Both the position numbers and the translations under genes were made by a program. The notes below the pieces were generated by a model. The model did not search any database. It was not told where the DNA came from and saw only the letters and a list, made by a program, of their open reading frames with translations. Shown one piece after another: positions 1 through 8,368 of a stretch of DNA of 64,000 bases (position 1 is its first letter; each line of letters begins with the position of its first letter). This stretch comes from JBEBVQ01 sp964527735 (GTDB lineage: Bacteria > Bacteroidota > Bacteroidia > Chitinophagales > Chitinophagaceae), in the NCBI GenBank assembly GCA_964527735.1, contig CAZGPG010000014.1, positions 26,882-90,881 on the forward strand, given 5' to 3'.

Positions 1-939
1 CGCCTGCTGGAATACGACGATGTGATGAACGCCCAACGGGACGTGATCTACAAACGCCGCAACCATGCCCTGTTCGGCGACCGGCTGTCTATTGATATCG
101 ACAATGCCATGTTTGACGTATGCTCCGACCTCGCGCTGCAGTTTGAAGACAACCGCGATTTTGAAGCATTCCGCATCGAAGTGATGAAACACCTGGCGCT
201 GGAGCCAGAAACCACTGCCGAAGCTTTTGACAAAGGCGACCTGAATGCGATTGGTAATGACCTCTATCGCCAGGCCAAAGATTTCTATAACCGGAAGACC
301 GAAGCCATGCGGACACAAATGGCTCCCTCGCTGGCACAGATACTGAAAGACAACGGCGACAAGGTCGAAAACATAGTTATTCCTTTTACAGACGGCATCC
401 GCGGCATACAGATATATGTGAAGCTGAAGGACGCAGTAACACAGGAAGCCCGGCCCGTCATACAGACACTGGAGAAGACCATGACGCTCGCGATCATTGA
501 CGAATCCTGGAAAGACCATCTCCGCGCTATGGATGATCTGCGTCATTCCGTACAGATGGCGTCATACGAACAGAAAGACCCGCTGCTGATCTACAAATTC
601 GAAGCGTTCAACCTGTTCAAGCAGATGCTGCTGGAAACGAACCGGAATCTTGTTTCATTCCTGCTGCGTTCCGGCATTCCCATGCAGGAAGCGCCCCAAC
701 AGGCGGCCAGAATGCCGCAGCAGCGTACGGATATGAGCAATATGCAGAATAACCGTGCAGAAGTAGAAGCCGCAGGCCAGGCATATGCAGCCGACGAAAA
801 CGATTATTACGAAGAGCCGCAGCAGCAAACTGCCGTAAAACGTACCCCCGTACAGGCAGGCCCAAAGATTGGACGAAACGACCCTTGCCCCTGCGGCAGT
901 GGTAAGAAGTACAAATCCTGCCACGGTAAAGGGCTGTAA
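1..939 (+). CDS. secA: Protein translocase subunit SecA, C-terminal part
   Basis: The reading frame is open from the first base, so this is the 3' end (312 codons) of a gene that begins outside the window. SecA is the ATPase motor that pushes preproteins through SecYEG. The piece covers the helical wing and scaffold (for example LLEYDDVMNAQRDVIY at the start and WKDHLRAMDDLRHSV near residue 170), then a Gln/Pro-rich linker. It ends in the SEC-C zinc-binding tail GRNDPCPCGSGKKYKSCHG with Cys-x-Cys and Cys-His ligands. Family identity is clear. A strong hairpin follows the stop. The next gene is convergent, so secA is the last gene of its transcript. Confidence 0.97.
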   Translation, partial: RLLEYDDVMNAQRDVIYKRRNHALFGDRLSIDIDNAMFDVCSDLALQFEDNRDFEAFRIEVMKHLALEPETTAEAFDKGDLNAIGNDLYRQAKDFYNRKTEAMRTQMAPSLAQILKDNGDKVENIVIPFTDGIRGIQIYVKLKDAVTQEARPVIQTLEKTMTLAIIDESWKDHLRAMDDLRHSVQMASYEQKDPLLIYKFEAFNLFKQMLLETNRNLVSFLLRSGIPMQEAPQQAARMPQQRTDMSNMQNNRAEVEAAGQAYAADENDYYEEPQQQTAVKRTPVQAGPKIGRNDPCPCGSGKKYKSCHGKGL

Positions 940-960
940 CGACTTATATTGTCATAATGC

Positions 961-1009
961 AAACGACCGCGTCTCTATTTATTAATAAGAGAGATGCGGT
1001 CGTTTTTTT
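961..1009. terminator. Terminator between secA and the Rpn-like gene
   Basis: The arms AAACGACCGC-TCTCT and AGAGA-GCGGTCGTTT pair around a short AT-rich loop and are followed by a run of seven T. The run of T serves secA. The complementary A run on the other side is short, so use by the convergent gene is less certain. Confidence 0.85.
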
Positions 1010-1049
1010 CTGTCGCTGATTTTGCGAAGGGAAGGTGGGAAATAACAGA

Positions 1050-1844
1050 TCAATTCTCTTTTTTGCCAGCCTGTATATCCCGGACAAATGTCTCGGATAC
1101 ATCTGCCAGCATGGCAATCTTCTCCGGGCTGAAGTCTGTGTTCTGTAACAGGTTGCGTACAAAGGCCTCTTTACTTTCTTCCTGCCCTTCTTTCTTTCCC
1201 CAGATATATAGAATATCCTTTTCGTTGCGGAAAAAACTGGTGATACTTTCCATGTCGTTTAAAAAATCAAGGTCAAGGTTACGTAGTTGTGCCAGTATGC
1301 GCAATTGCCGGAAGTAGCGACCCAGCTCAAGTCCGGACGCGCTTTGTTTCACCTCCTGTACAATATGCCGCAGCGCAAGCTCCGGCGACTCATTTTCAAA
1401 GTTACCCAAAATTGCAAAAATTTTCTGTTCCGGATGTGCCGCTCTTAAAAAAAACCTGTAATCTATATCTCTAATATTGATCAGATTATAACGGAACCAG
1501 AAGTTTTTCTCCTCTATGGCAGTCGGCATGGTTGCCCGGCCTTTCCCGAGAAATATCACATGCTGCTGCACCGGCAGCCGGTACTTGCGCAGCGCCATGA
1601 TGCAATACTCGGCCATACGCAGTGCCATCTGCGGCTCATTGGCCACCTGGTATTCGATATGAAGAATGAAACGGTTGCCTTCGCTGTCCGTTACTCTGCG
1701 CAGTACATCCGTCTTCCTTTCTTTTGTGTGCTGCAGGTCATCAGTAAGCTGCTCACTTTCTTTTACTTCTATACCAATCACGTATTGTAAGATCACAGGC
1801 AGGGCGATTTCCATGTTCTCCCGGAAAACGGTGTCCGTTGGCAA
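1050..1844 (-). CDS. Rpn family recombination-promoting nuclease/putative transposase (PD-(D/E)XK)
   Basis: The 264-residue product resembles the Rpn/YhgA-like nuclease family, DNA endonucleases that promote RecA-independent recombination in E. coli. Visible features are the N-terminal VFRENMEIALPVIL helix, the KERKTDVLRRV strand carrying the catalytic Asp and the FILHIEYQ strand with the Glu-x-Gln pair, so the PD-(D/E)XK core looks intact. The frame begins at a TTG; the first ATG is nine codons later. Relatives usually have more residues ahead of the FxEN helix, and here the bases just upstream are a hairpin repeat (1847-1869), so the original start may have been lost. No operon partners. 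Confidence 0.75.
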   Translation of the reverse strand: MPTDTVFRENMEIALPVILQYVIGIEVKESEQLTDDLQHTKERKTDVLRRVTDSEGNRFILHIEYQVANEPQMALRMAEYCIMALRKYRLPVQQHVIFLGKGRATMPTAIEEKNFWFRYNLINIRDIDYRFFLRAAHPEQKIFAILGNFENESPELALRHIVQEVKQSASGLELGRYFRQLRILAQLRNLDLDFLNDMESITSFFRNEKDILYIWGKKEGQEESKEAFVRNLLQNTDFSPEKIAMLADVSETFVRDIQAGKKEN

Positions 1845-1846
1845 TT

Positions 1847-1967
1847 GGGCGAATGCAATTCGCCCCTACGTGTAGATCCAATATTGCCGTGTTGATAAAA
1901 GACGATTCCGGACCTCATGGTATTCAATGCGATGTCACGCCGATGTAGGGGCGAATTGCATTCGCCC
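1847..1967. repeat. Inverted pair of GTAG-footed palindromes, second REP family
   Basis: Two near-identical copies of a palindrome (arms GGGCGAAT and ATTCGCCC around GCA) lie in opposite orientation at 1847-1869 and 1945-1967. Each has GTAG at its foot facing the other copy, about 75 bases apart. A partial third copy (GCATTCGCCC) lies at 1978-1987. The arrangement matches REP pairs (BIMEs), but the arms differ from the main REP family of this window. Confidence 0.75.
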
Positions 1968-1995
1968 GTATAACATGCATTCGCCCATATAACAC

Positions 1996-2141
1996 ATAAA
2001 AGGCTGAAAGCCTTTGATACATATAGCCCGGGGCAACGCCCCGGATACCGGAAAACAGATAATATCCATGCGCCCTGAAAGGGCAATATATTTGCGGACA
2101 CAGGATGACCTGCGGGACGTGGCGATTCATCGCGTTTCTAC
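1996..2141. repeat. Cluster of short hairpins, including a decayed REP
   Basis: Successive small palindromes can be read: AAAGGCTGAAAGCCTTT (1999-2015), CCGGGGCAACGCCCCGG (about 2028-2044), GCCCTGAAAGGGC (about 2072-2084) and a degenerate copy of the main REP (GCGATTCATCGCG with CTAC at its end, 2114-2141). Small open frames through here are by-products of the repeats. I see no gene in 1845-2572. Confidence 0.6.
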
Positions 2142-2193
2142 AATGTTATCTATTCATATACAATCCGGAATTTATATCCCCAAAATCCCATCC

Positions 2194-2230
2194 AACAAAC
2201 AAATATGATTGTATAGTTGTTTGTTTTTCA
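2194..2230 (+). terminator. Possible hairpin terminator in a gene-free stretch
   Basis: AACAAACAA (2194-2202) and TTGTTTGTT (2217-2225) can pair, and a short run of T follows. No gene ends just before it on the + strand, so it may be a relic or part of the repeat cluster. Confidence 0.35.
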
Positions 2231-2363
2231 TTTCAATATCATACCTTCACATCGTTATCATTTATGCGATCCTTCGGTAAATAACAGAAGCAATCGCTTT
2301 GAATCCTGTGCCGGTAATCTGAGAAATTTCATGCACACAGGAGATAGGTCGGGTTGTCTGTGC

Positions 2364-2438
2364 ATAACGCAGGCCAGCTTATCCGTGTGCAGGGTCTCTC
2401 AGAACCTCCGGTATGGTAAGTTGAGCCTGCGTTTTTTC
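2364..2438 (+). terminator. Long-stem hairpin with T run
   Basis: TAACGCAGGC-AGCTTATCC (from 2364) pairs with GGTAAGTTGAGCCTGCGTT (ending 2432) and is followed by TTTTTT. It lies about 135 bases ahead of the next gene, where it could be a leftover terminator or a leader hairpin. Apart from this and the hairpin at 2194-2230, bases 2146-2572 show nothing I can name. Confidence 0.5.
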
Positions 2439-2572
2439 ATGTCTGAGACATTATAATCCACAGCAGCCAACGGTTCACGGCCTTTTCTTCTTATTCCTGA
2501 GTGCAGGAGGGCCGCTCATTGTTTCACCACTGCGGTACAACAATCAGAAGGCCGCAGGCAAATCTATCTGTT

Positions 2573-3205
2573 ATGAATCAGTCAAAAACTGAGGAACACA
2601 AAACACGCATCCTCGACCCCCATCCCTTCGCCGTGCGTACGGCAGCCGACATCAACCGCACTCCGCCCTTCGGCAGCGGGCCGCTCCTGCTGGAGCAGAC
2701 CCGCGAAAAGCCGCTCAAAACGGTCTGTAACCTGTTCGACTACGGTATAGATCACAGCCTGATCACCGTTTGGGAAGAATGGACGGAACTGGCCATCACC
2801 AGCAGCGAAGAAAACGTGTACAGTGAAGGCAGCGGCCGTGCCCGCCTGGTGCGGTTCGGCGGGTATTTCACTCAACTGATCGCCGCCTGGCTGCAATTGT
2901 ACATACGCGTCACGCCCGAAGCGCTGCGCCCACCGCTGATGCTGCCGAAGCCCATCCCTGTAAAGCGCCTTTTATCTGTGGAGCAGGAACCTGAAGCCGT
3001 TGTCCGCAGCTTCACCCGTCTATATACCCGGCGGGAGAGCCTGCAGGAGCTTTGGGCGGCGCTGGATGCGGTTGCGGCCAACCCGGCTGCACGGCAGGTG
3101 GTACGGCGGAATCTGCTCAGCTATTACGAGACAATGGCCTGTATCGCGGAAGCTTCTTTCGCGCTATTTCCGTCCCCGGAAAGCCGCACGGGGAACGGGC
3201 TGTAA
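2573..3205 (+). CDS. Hypothetical protein, 210 residues
   Basis: I do not recognise this protein. The start at 2573 (MNQSKTEEHKTRIL) is the first ATG after an upstream stretch with a poor coding look. The codon use is GC-rich and consistent over the whole length, which supports a real gene. It has no signal peptide and no clear membrane segment. The sequence is rich in Arg, Pro and Leu, with an aromatic middle part (WEEWTELA, FGGYFTQLIAAWLQLYIR) and a helical C-terminal half (SLQELWAALDAVAANP, RRNLLSYYETMACIAEA). It stands alone between a repeat cluster and a triplicated palindrome. Mostly helical and probably cytoplasmic is all that can be said. Confidence 0.6.
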   Translation: MNQSKTEEHKTRILDPHPFAVRTAADINRTPPFGSGPLLLEQTREKPLKTVCNLFDYGIDHSLITVWEEWTELAITSSEENVYSEGSGRARLVRFGGYFTQLIAAWLQLYIRVTPEALRPPLMLPKPIPVKRLLSVEQEPEAVVRSFTRLYTRRESLQELWAALDAVAANPAARQVVRRNLLSYYETMACIAEASFALFPSPESRTGNGL

Positions 3206-3265
3206 TTTGGTGCTTACCAAATTTATTTTGGTGCTTACCAAAAAATATTTGGTAAGCACCAAAAT
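3206..3265. repeat. Triplicated TTTGGTGCTTACCAAA palindrome
   Basis: The 16-base imperfect palindrome TTTGGTGCTTACCAAA occurs at 3206-3221 and again at about 3227-3242 in direct orientation. A third, inverted copy is at 3248-3263. Copies two and three form an 18-bp perfect stem (3225-3242 with 3248-3265) around a 5-base loop. It begins right after the stop of the hypothetical gene and could end its transcript or bind a protein. Confidence 0.8.
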
Positions 3266-3285
3266 AAATCCGGACGGCATCAAAT

Positions 3286-3326
3286 CAAAAAAACAAGGCT
3301 GTGCTTTCCGGAAAGCACAGGCTTGT
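3286..3326 (-). terminator. Terminator of the T9SS protein gene
   Basis: Read on the - strand, ACAAGCCTGTGCTTTCC pairs with GGAAAGCACAGCCTTGT (one mismatch) and is followed by seven T. It lies about 70 bases past the stop of the gene at 3398-6046. Confidence 0.85.
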
Positions 3327-3397
3327 CAGATTTCAGAGCAGGCAAAGGAGGATGTCCTTATGCCTTTTGATAGTTGAGCGATATTTTTCGGACGGCA

Positions 3398-6046
3398 TTA
3401 CCGTACAAGCGTAACATCCCCTTTATAACTGTACTCCCCGTCTTTGCCGGTAAATTGCAGATGATAATAAAACGTACCGGGGCCTTGCAGCATTCCTTTA
3501 TAATATCCGTCCCACTTTATCGAAACATTATTACTGACAAACACCCGCTCCCCGTACCGGTTATAGATCATCAGCCGGTAACCGGAAGGCGGGCAGCCCA
3601 CTACCGGGCCGAACAGGTCGTTCTTACCGTCGCCGTTGGGCGTAAACGCATCGGGTATAAAGACCGGGCATTCGCAATATTCCAAAGTCACTTCCACCGT
3701 GTCCGCGCCTGCGCAATATGCATTCGATATCTGTACATAATAAGTACCGGCTTCCCGCACCACGCGCACAGATTCCGTGCTATGATCATCCCAGAGATAA
3801 GCCGTAGCGCCGGGCGTGGAAGCATCCAGTATCGCAGGCCTGCCATAGCAGATATGCCGGTCGCCCAGCACCGGCGACAGCACCGGTTCATATCTTATCC
3901 TCACCGTATCATGATCCGTACACGGGCCGATACTTACCGATACGGAATAAACGCCCGGAGCGGAAACCATCAGTTGCGGATCTGTAACGCCATTGTGCCA
4001 GCGGTATTGCGCACCGGCGGGAGCGGCATTCAAAACAAGACTGCCGGTGCACAGTACGGTATCATTACCGATATCTGCAGCAAAGCGGATAAAATCCACA
4101 ATAAAGCTGTCGAGCACCATACTGCAGTTGCATGTAGCGTACACCCAAACTGTCTGCGACTCCCGTACTTCGAGGAATGGTGTTGTATCACCCTGATGCC
4201 ACAAATAATGTTCATAACCCGGAGCGGCCGTGAGCGTAACCGAAGGCGCAAAGCACACGACCGTATCCCGCACACGGATCAGCGTATCTCCGGGACGCAC
4301 CATAAGGCTGTCGGTTGTGATACAATGATCCACCTGTACCATTACTGTATATAGGCCGGGAGCACGCACTACATACACCGGCCCGGTTGTGGCATCCTGC
4401 CAGGTATAGCCGGCGCCGGAGCGGGGTATGGAAGCATCGAGCAAAATACTGTCGCCGTCGCAGATCGTGGTGTCGTTGCCGAGATCAGCATCAAAACGGA
4501 TAAACCTGACTTTAAACGTATCTATCGTTACCCGGCAGCTTTCCCGGCTATAGACCCATAAGGTATCCGGCATTGTGACCTGCCTTACACAGCCCGTATC
4601 GCCGTTATTCCAGATACAGGAGCCGGTCGCTTCCGAAGACATGAGTTGAACGGAGGGCACGAAACAGACCGTTGTATCAGTCACGGCTGCCGTCGTATCC
4701 GGCAGACGAACCGACACGTAAAATGTATCCACGTTATACCGGCAGGAAGTGTGGTAAGCGACCCAATAGGCGCCTGAAGATGTAATTGTAAGCTGCTTGC
4801 CGGTGGAGCCGTTATTCCAGATATAGTCCCGGCCTGTAGTATCGGTCGCCGTAAGTGGTGTGGCGTCACAGATCGTATCGGTCATAACCCGGAACATAGT
4901 ATCCCCTGAAAGGATAGGTACAACATTGGGTATTCCATAATACGGAAGAGCAGTGGGATTGGTCACCTGGACGCCCTGGGGCACATAATTACAGGCAGTT
5001 CCCGCATCGTTGGGCTGATCGACACGCCCCATGAAGCCATCGTTTTGAATAACATATACTTTCTGGTCGGGGGCCAGCTTGATACCTGAGATAGCGGATG
5101 ACCCACCCGGGTATGGCCCTATGGTGTGCAGCAATGTCTTTGCAGCAGCAGGATTCGGTGCGCTGAGATCAAACTGCCATAGCCTGGAAGAGTGGATCGG
5201 GAGATCGGACTCAGACACATACAACTTGGAATTATCCGGGGAGAAACAGGCGCTGTAATATTCTCCAGAGATATCCAGTTGAACAGAATTGGACACTATT
5301 CCTGTAGCCGGGTCAAAATCTGAAACGATCAGCCCCAAGGGGTGCGTTCCGAAGTTTGTCGCTACCAGTTTTCTATGATCCGGGGATCCGCAGAGAGCAC
5401 CTATATGAGCAAGAACACCTCCACTATTGGATACTACGGGTGTGGTGTTGATGCCTGCCGCACTTACCTCATAGGCCAGATAAGTGTTGGTTGTATCACG
5501 GCATGTGATCACCCAGATATTACAATTGGAACCCGGTATCGCAGTTAGTCTTTCAGTCAGCATCTTGGAACTGTCTATAACGATCCCCTTCCTCCCGGGT
5601 ACAATATTCCCCATTCCGTTGTTCAGCGTCATATCAATGACACTGTAGTATAGCGTTGCCGGGCCAAAGGTCATGTTTACCACGCCGACGGAGAACAAAT
5701 AGTACTGATCCGCAGATCCGGGCACAGGTACGATCAGGGCGGCCTGAGCTGAGGTTTCCACACGTTCATTAGCCGCAACAATGCCGAAGCCATTGGGCAT
5801 CAGGTTATGCTGCCGGTCCCATACTTTATTTCCTTCGGAATAAAACAACAGTTTACCCTGGGCATCACATACGGACGCGCATCCCTCCGTTTGATCAATT
5901 GCTGCAGTTATCAGTACCGGGCTTCCGCTGTTAAAGTCGAGACCTTTTTGCCTGCCAAATGCCCATACATTTTCATACTGTGCGGTGGTGGTTGCGGGTA
6001 AGATATATGTAACGGCAGTAAAGAGGTAAAATAGTATTCGGTTCAT
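3398..6046 (-). CDS. T9SS type B surface protein with propeller-like domain and Ig-like repeats
   Basis: The product (882 residues from the chosen ATG; an ATG nine codons upstream is also in frame) starts with a signal peptide MNRILFYLFTAVTYILPATT ending in AQ. Residues of roughly 25-400 resemble a beta-propeller, with blades such as FSPDNSKLYVSESD and KLAPDQKVYVIQN. Then come about six Ig-like repeats, each with a Cys pair and a WNNG or YLWxxG core; the pair around RFDADLGNDT and RFAADIGNDT looks like a recent internal duplication. The last 90 residues are a gliding-motility-type C-terminal domain (FIPDAFTPNGDGKNDLF ... YKGDVTLVR), the signal for type IX export. Surface adhesion or ligand binding is likely; the ligand is unknown. 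The N-terminal domain is shared with the protein at 35133. Confidence 0.85.
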   Translation of the reverse strand: MNRILFYLFTAVTYILPATTTAQYENVWAFGRQKGLDFNSGSPVLITAAIDQTEGCASVCDAQGKLLFYSEGNKVWDRQHNLMPNGFGIVAANERVETSAQAALIVPVPGSADQYYLFSVGVVNMTFGPATLYYSVIDMTLNNGMGNIVPGRKGIVIDSSKMLTERLTAIPGSNCNIWVITCRDTTNTYLAYEVSAAGINTTPVVSNSGGVLAHIGALCGSPDHRKLVATNFGTHPLGLIVSDFDPATGIVSNSVQLDISGEYYSACFSPDNSKLYVSESDLPIHSSRLWQFDLSAPNPAAAKTLLHTIGPYPGGSSAISGIKLAPDQKVYVIQNDGFMGRVDQPNDAGTACNYVPQGVQVTNPTALPYYGIPNVVPILSGDTMFRVMTDTICDATPLTATDTTGRDYIWNNGSTGKQLTITSSGAYWVAYHTSCRYNVDTFYVSVRLPDTTAAVTDTTVCFVPSVQLMSSEATGSCIWNNGDTGCVRQVTMPDTLWVYSRESCRVTIDTFKVRFIRFDADLGNDTTICDGDSILLDASIPRSGAGYTWQDATTGPVYVVRAPGLYTVMVQVDHCITTDSLMVRPGDTLIRVRDTVVCFAPSVTLTAAPGYEHYLWHQGDTTPFLEVRESQTVWVYATCNCSMVLDSFIVDFIRFAADIGNDTVLCTGSLVLNAAPAGAQYRWHNGVTDPQLMVSAPGVYSVSVSIGPCTDHDTVRIRYEPVLSPVLGDRHICYGRPAILDASTPGATAYLWDDHSTESVRVVREAGTYYVQISNAYCAGADTVEVTLEYCECPVFIPDAFTPNGDGKNDLFGPVVGCPPSGYRLMIYNRYGERVFVSNNVSIKWDGYYKGMLQGPGTFYYHLQFTGKDGEYSYKGDVTLVR

Positions 6047-6288
6047 ATGGTTTTTATTATGCGCATCGGTCATTCAATCCTGCTGATCAATAACGGAATG
6101 AGCCAAAAGTAGCCAGGCCGGTTCCGCAACGTGAGAGTATATATACCCATTTTCGGATGATACTGCGGCTTCGGATCCACGGGAAGAACCGTTTTTTAAA
6201 GGAATGTATTATCTTGGTTGCACTTCGATATATGCTTCCCGAAATATCTTTACAATATCAGACTTTTATCGTATTCAGGCATGTATAT

Positions 6289-8364
6289 ATGTACTGGTCC
6301 CGGCTCCTGTACACTTGTACTTTTCTTATAGCGGGAAGTCTGCCAGCCGCTGCTCAGGACCAACATCCTATTCACCGGTTGGGGTTTCCGCATGACTTGT
6401 ATCCGGGGCATGAGGATACAATGCTTGTAAACAAATGGCTGGCTCGTGGCAATGGACTGATCGCAATATCGCCGGACAGCGCAGAAATTTACTTTCAGCA
6501 GGCATTGGAAAAAAGCGGGCTGATCTCTTATACGGCAGGAGCGGCAAGATCCTATGAAGGCCTTTCGTCTGTCTATACACAGAAGCAAGCGACACAGCAG
6601 GCCATTTCCGCTTATGAAGCTGCGATACAACAATATGAGCTTATTTACCCAAAGGAAAAACTATTACGGAAGTATGCCGCGTTAAGCCATATTTATGGGA
6701 AAAGCGGCGCGTATTCAAAAATCGTTTCGCTTTACCGGCAGGTAATGCAGCCCCCCCTTCCTGCAACTGCGGATCCGGAAGGACTTGCCGGGCTGAACAG
6801 TATCATGGGCCTTACCTGTTATACGCTTGGGCATTTTGATTCTGCTGCTGTTTTCTTTTATAAAACCTTATCAGGGGCCGTTAGGCCCGATTCGTTCAAT
6901 ACGCAAATCTTTTTCCGGACATACTCGGGGCTGGGCGGGATAGCCATGCGCTTAAGGCGTTATGATCAGGCTTTACTCTATTTTAAATATGCCGGGCAGA
7001 TCGCTGAAAGGTTTGGCAGGAGCCGGGAGTCATTATTGGCCATGGGGAATATGGCAAGTGTGTATTATGAAATAAAAAAACCTGTTGCAGCAGAAATGTA
7101 TTTGCAGCGGATACAAGACCGGATAAATGCATCGGGCGATTCTTTTGCCGATGTGGAAGAGCATATCGCATATACGCGGGCCTTGCTTTTGATTGACCAA
7201 AAAAAATACAAAGAGGCTCATCCTTATTGCCGGCAGGTGTATGCAAGCGCTTTGGCCGGAGCACAGTATTCCAACCTTGTGGACGCTCACTACCTGATGG
7301 GCTGCTCTCATGTGGGCATGCACGAATACAGGCGGGCAATACCTTATCTCAGGAACGGGATAGCATTATGCCGGTCATCCGGATATACCGGAAATAATTA
7401 CGCCAACCTGTATTCATTTCTTTCCCACGCTTATGCGGGCCTCGGGGATTATCACCAGGCTTTTTTATACCGGGATACGGCAGCTTTGCTGAGCGACAGC
7501 ATGTACGGGGAGGTAAATATGAGACAGGTAGCTGCAGTGGAGATGAAATATAAAACAGCGGAAAAGGACCGGCAACTGGCATGGCAGCAGCTTCAGATCA
7601 ACCGGAAAGAAAGCAAGCTGAAAGAGAAAAACCTGTGGATCGGCGGCATCGTAATCAGCAGCCTGCTATTTTTGATGTTGGTTGCCACACGCTATCGTAA
7701 CCGGCAAAAATTGCAGGAGCAGCAACTGAAAATCACACACCTGGACGCCCGTATGCAGGGTGAAGAGCTGGAGCGGGGGCGCATTGCGCAGGAACTGCAT
7801 GACGGAGTCAGCGTGCTGCTGTCGGCGGCCAAAATGAACTATACGGCGCTGGGCAGGGAACATACGGATATTGCCCACTCAGCTTTTTACCGGGAAGGCA
7901 TGCATTTACTGAACGAAACCAGCCGGGAGCTTCGCTCGATATCCTACAACCTGGTGCCGGAACAATTGATCCGGCAAAGCCTTCCTGCTGCTATCCAGGC
8001 TTTCTGCGAGCTGATCCAGAAAGGACATGATCTTACCATTGAGCTCCAGAGCTACGGATCTTACCGTAATATACCCCCTGAGTTTTCCTATATGGTTTAC
8101 CGGATTGTCCAGGAACTGATACAGAATGTGGTCAAACATGCCCGCAGTACCCATGTGCTGGTACAACTGATTTTGCATGACGACGAGCTGCACCTTACCG
8201 TTGAAGATAACGGCATCGGGTTTGACACCGGGAAGCAGGACGGAGGGATGGGCCTGCAGAACCTGTACAAAAGAATAGAATCGCTACAGGGCAACTGTTC
8301 CATATCTTCACACCCGGACGCGGGAACTACCGTAGAAATTGAAATACCTTTATCAGACAGATAG
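6289..8364 (+). CDS. TPR-containing sensor histidine kinase (NarX/HisKA_3 type)
   Basis: The start at 6289 is chosen because it gives a signal peptide (MYWSRLLYTCTFLIAGSLPAAAQ); the frame is open to 6157 but that extension adds an unlikely N-terminus. The product has 691 residues. About 400 residues of TPR repeats face the periplasm, followed by one membrane segment (LWIGGIVISSLLFLMLVATRY), a short coiled coil, a HisKA_3 box with phospho-His 504 (RIAQELHDGVSVLLSA) and a HATPase domain (N box QELIQNVVKHA, G boxes DNGIGF and GGMGLQNL). It phosphorylates the response regulator starting four bases after its stop. It is divergent from the T9SS gene at 3398, a plausible target. Confidence 0.9.
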   Translation: MYWSRLLYTCTFLIAGSLPAAAQDQHPIHRLGFPHDLYPGHEDTMLVNKWLARGNGLIAISPDSAEIYFQQALEKSGLISYTAGAARSYEGLSSVYTQKQATQQAISAYEAAIQQYELIYPKEKLLRKYAALSHIYGKSGAYSKIVSLYRQVMQPPLPATADPEGLAGLNSIMGLTCYTLGHFDSAAVFFYKTLSGAVRPDSFNTQIFFRTYSGLGGIAMRLRRYDQALLYFKYAGQIAERFGRSRESLLAMGNMASVYYEIKKPVAAEMYLQRIQDRINASGDSFADVEEHIAYTRALLLIDQKKYKEAHPYCRQVYASALAGAQYSNLVDAHYLMGCSHVGMHEYRRAIPYLRNGIALCRSSGYTGNNYANLYSFLSHAYAGLGDYHQAFLYRDTAALLSDSMYGEVNMRQVAAVEMKYKTAEKDRQLAWQQLQINRKESKLKEKNLWIGGIVISSLLFLMLVATRYRNRQKLQEQQLKITHLDARMQGEELERGRIAQELHDGVSVLLSAAKMNYTALGREHTDIAHSAFYREGMHLLNETSRELRSISYNLVPEQLIRQSLPAAIQAFCELIQKGHDLTIELQSYGSYRNIPPEFSYMVYRIVQELIQNVVKHARSTHVLVQLILHDDELHLTVEDNGIGFDTGKQDGGMGLQNLYKRIESLQGNCSISSHPDAGTTVEIEIPLSDR

Positions 8365-8368
8365 TTAT

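Noticed and set aside
2014..2208. A 64-codon frame through the hairpin cluster
   Set aside because: Its text (RPERAIYLRTQ, AIHRVST) is the translation of repeats found also elsewhere, including inside the RAYT gene.
3374..4354. A 326-codon open frame on the + strand
   Set aside because: It is antisense to the T9SS protein gene, whose signal peptide, repeats and sorting domain are clear.
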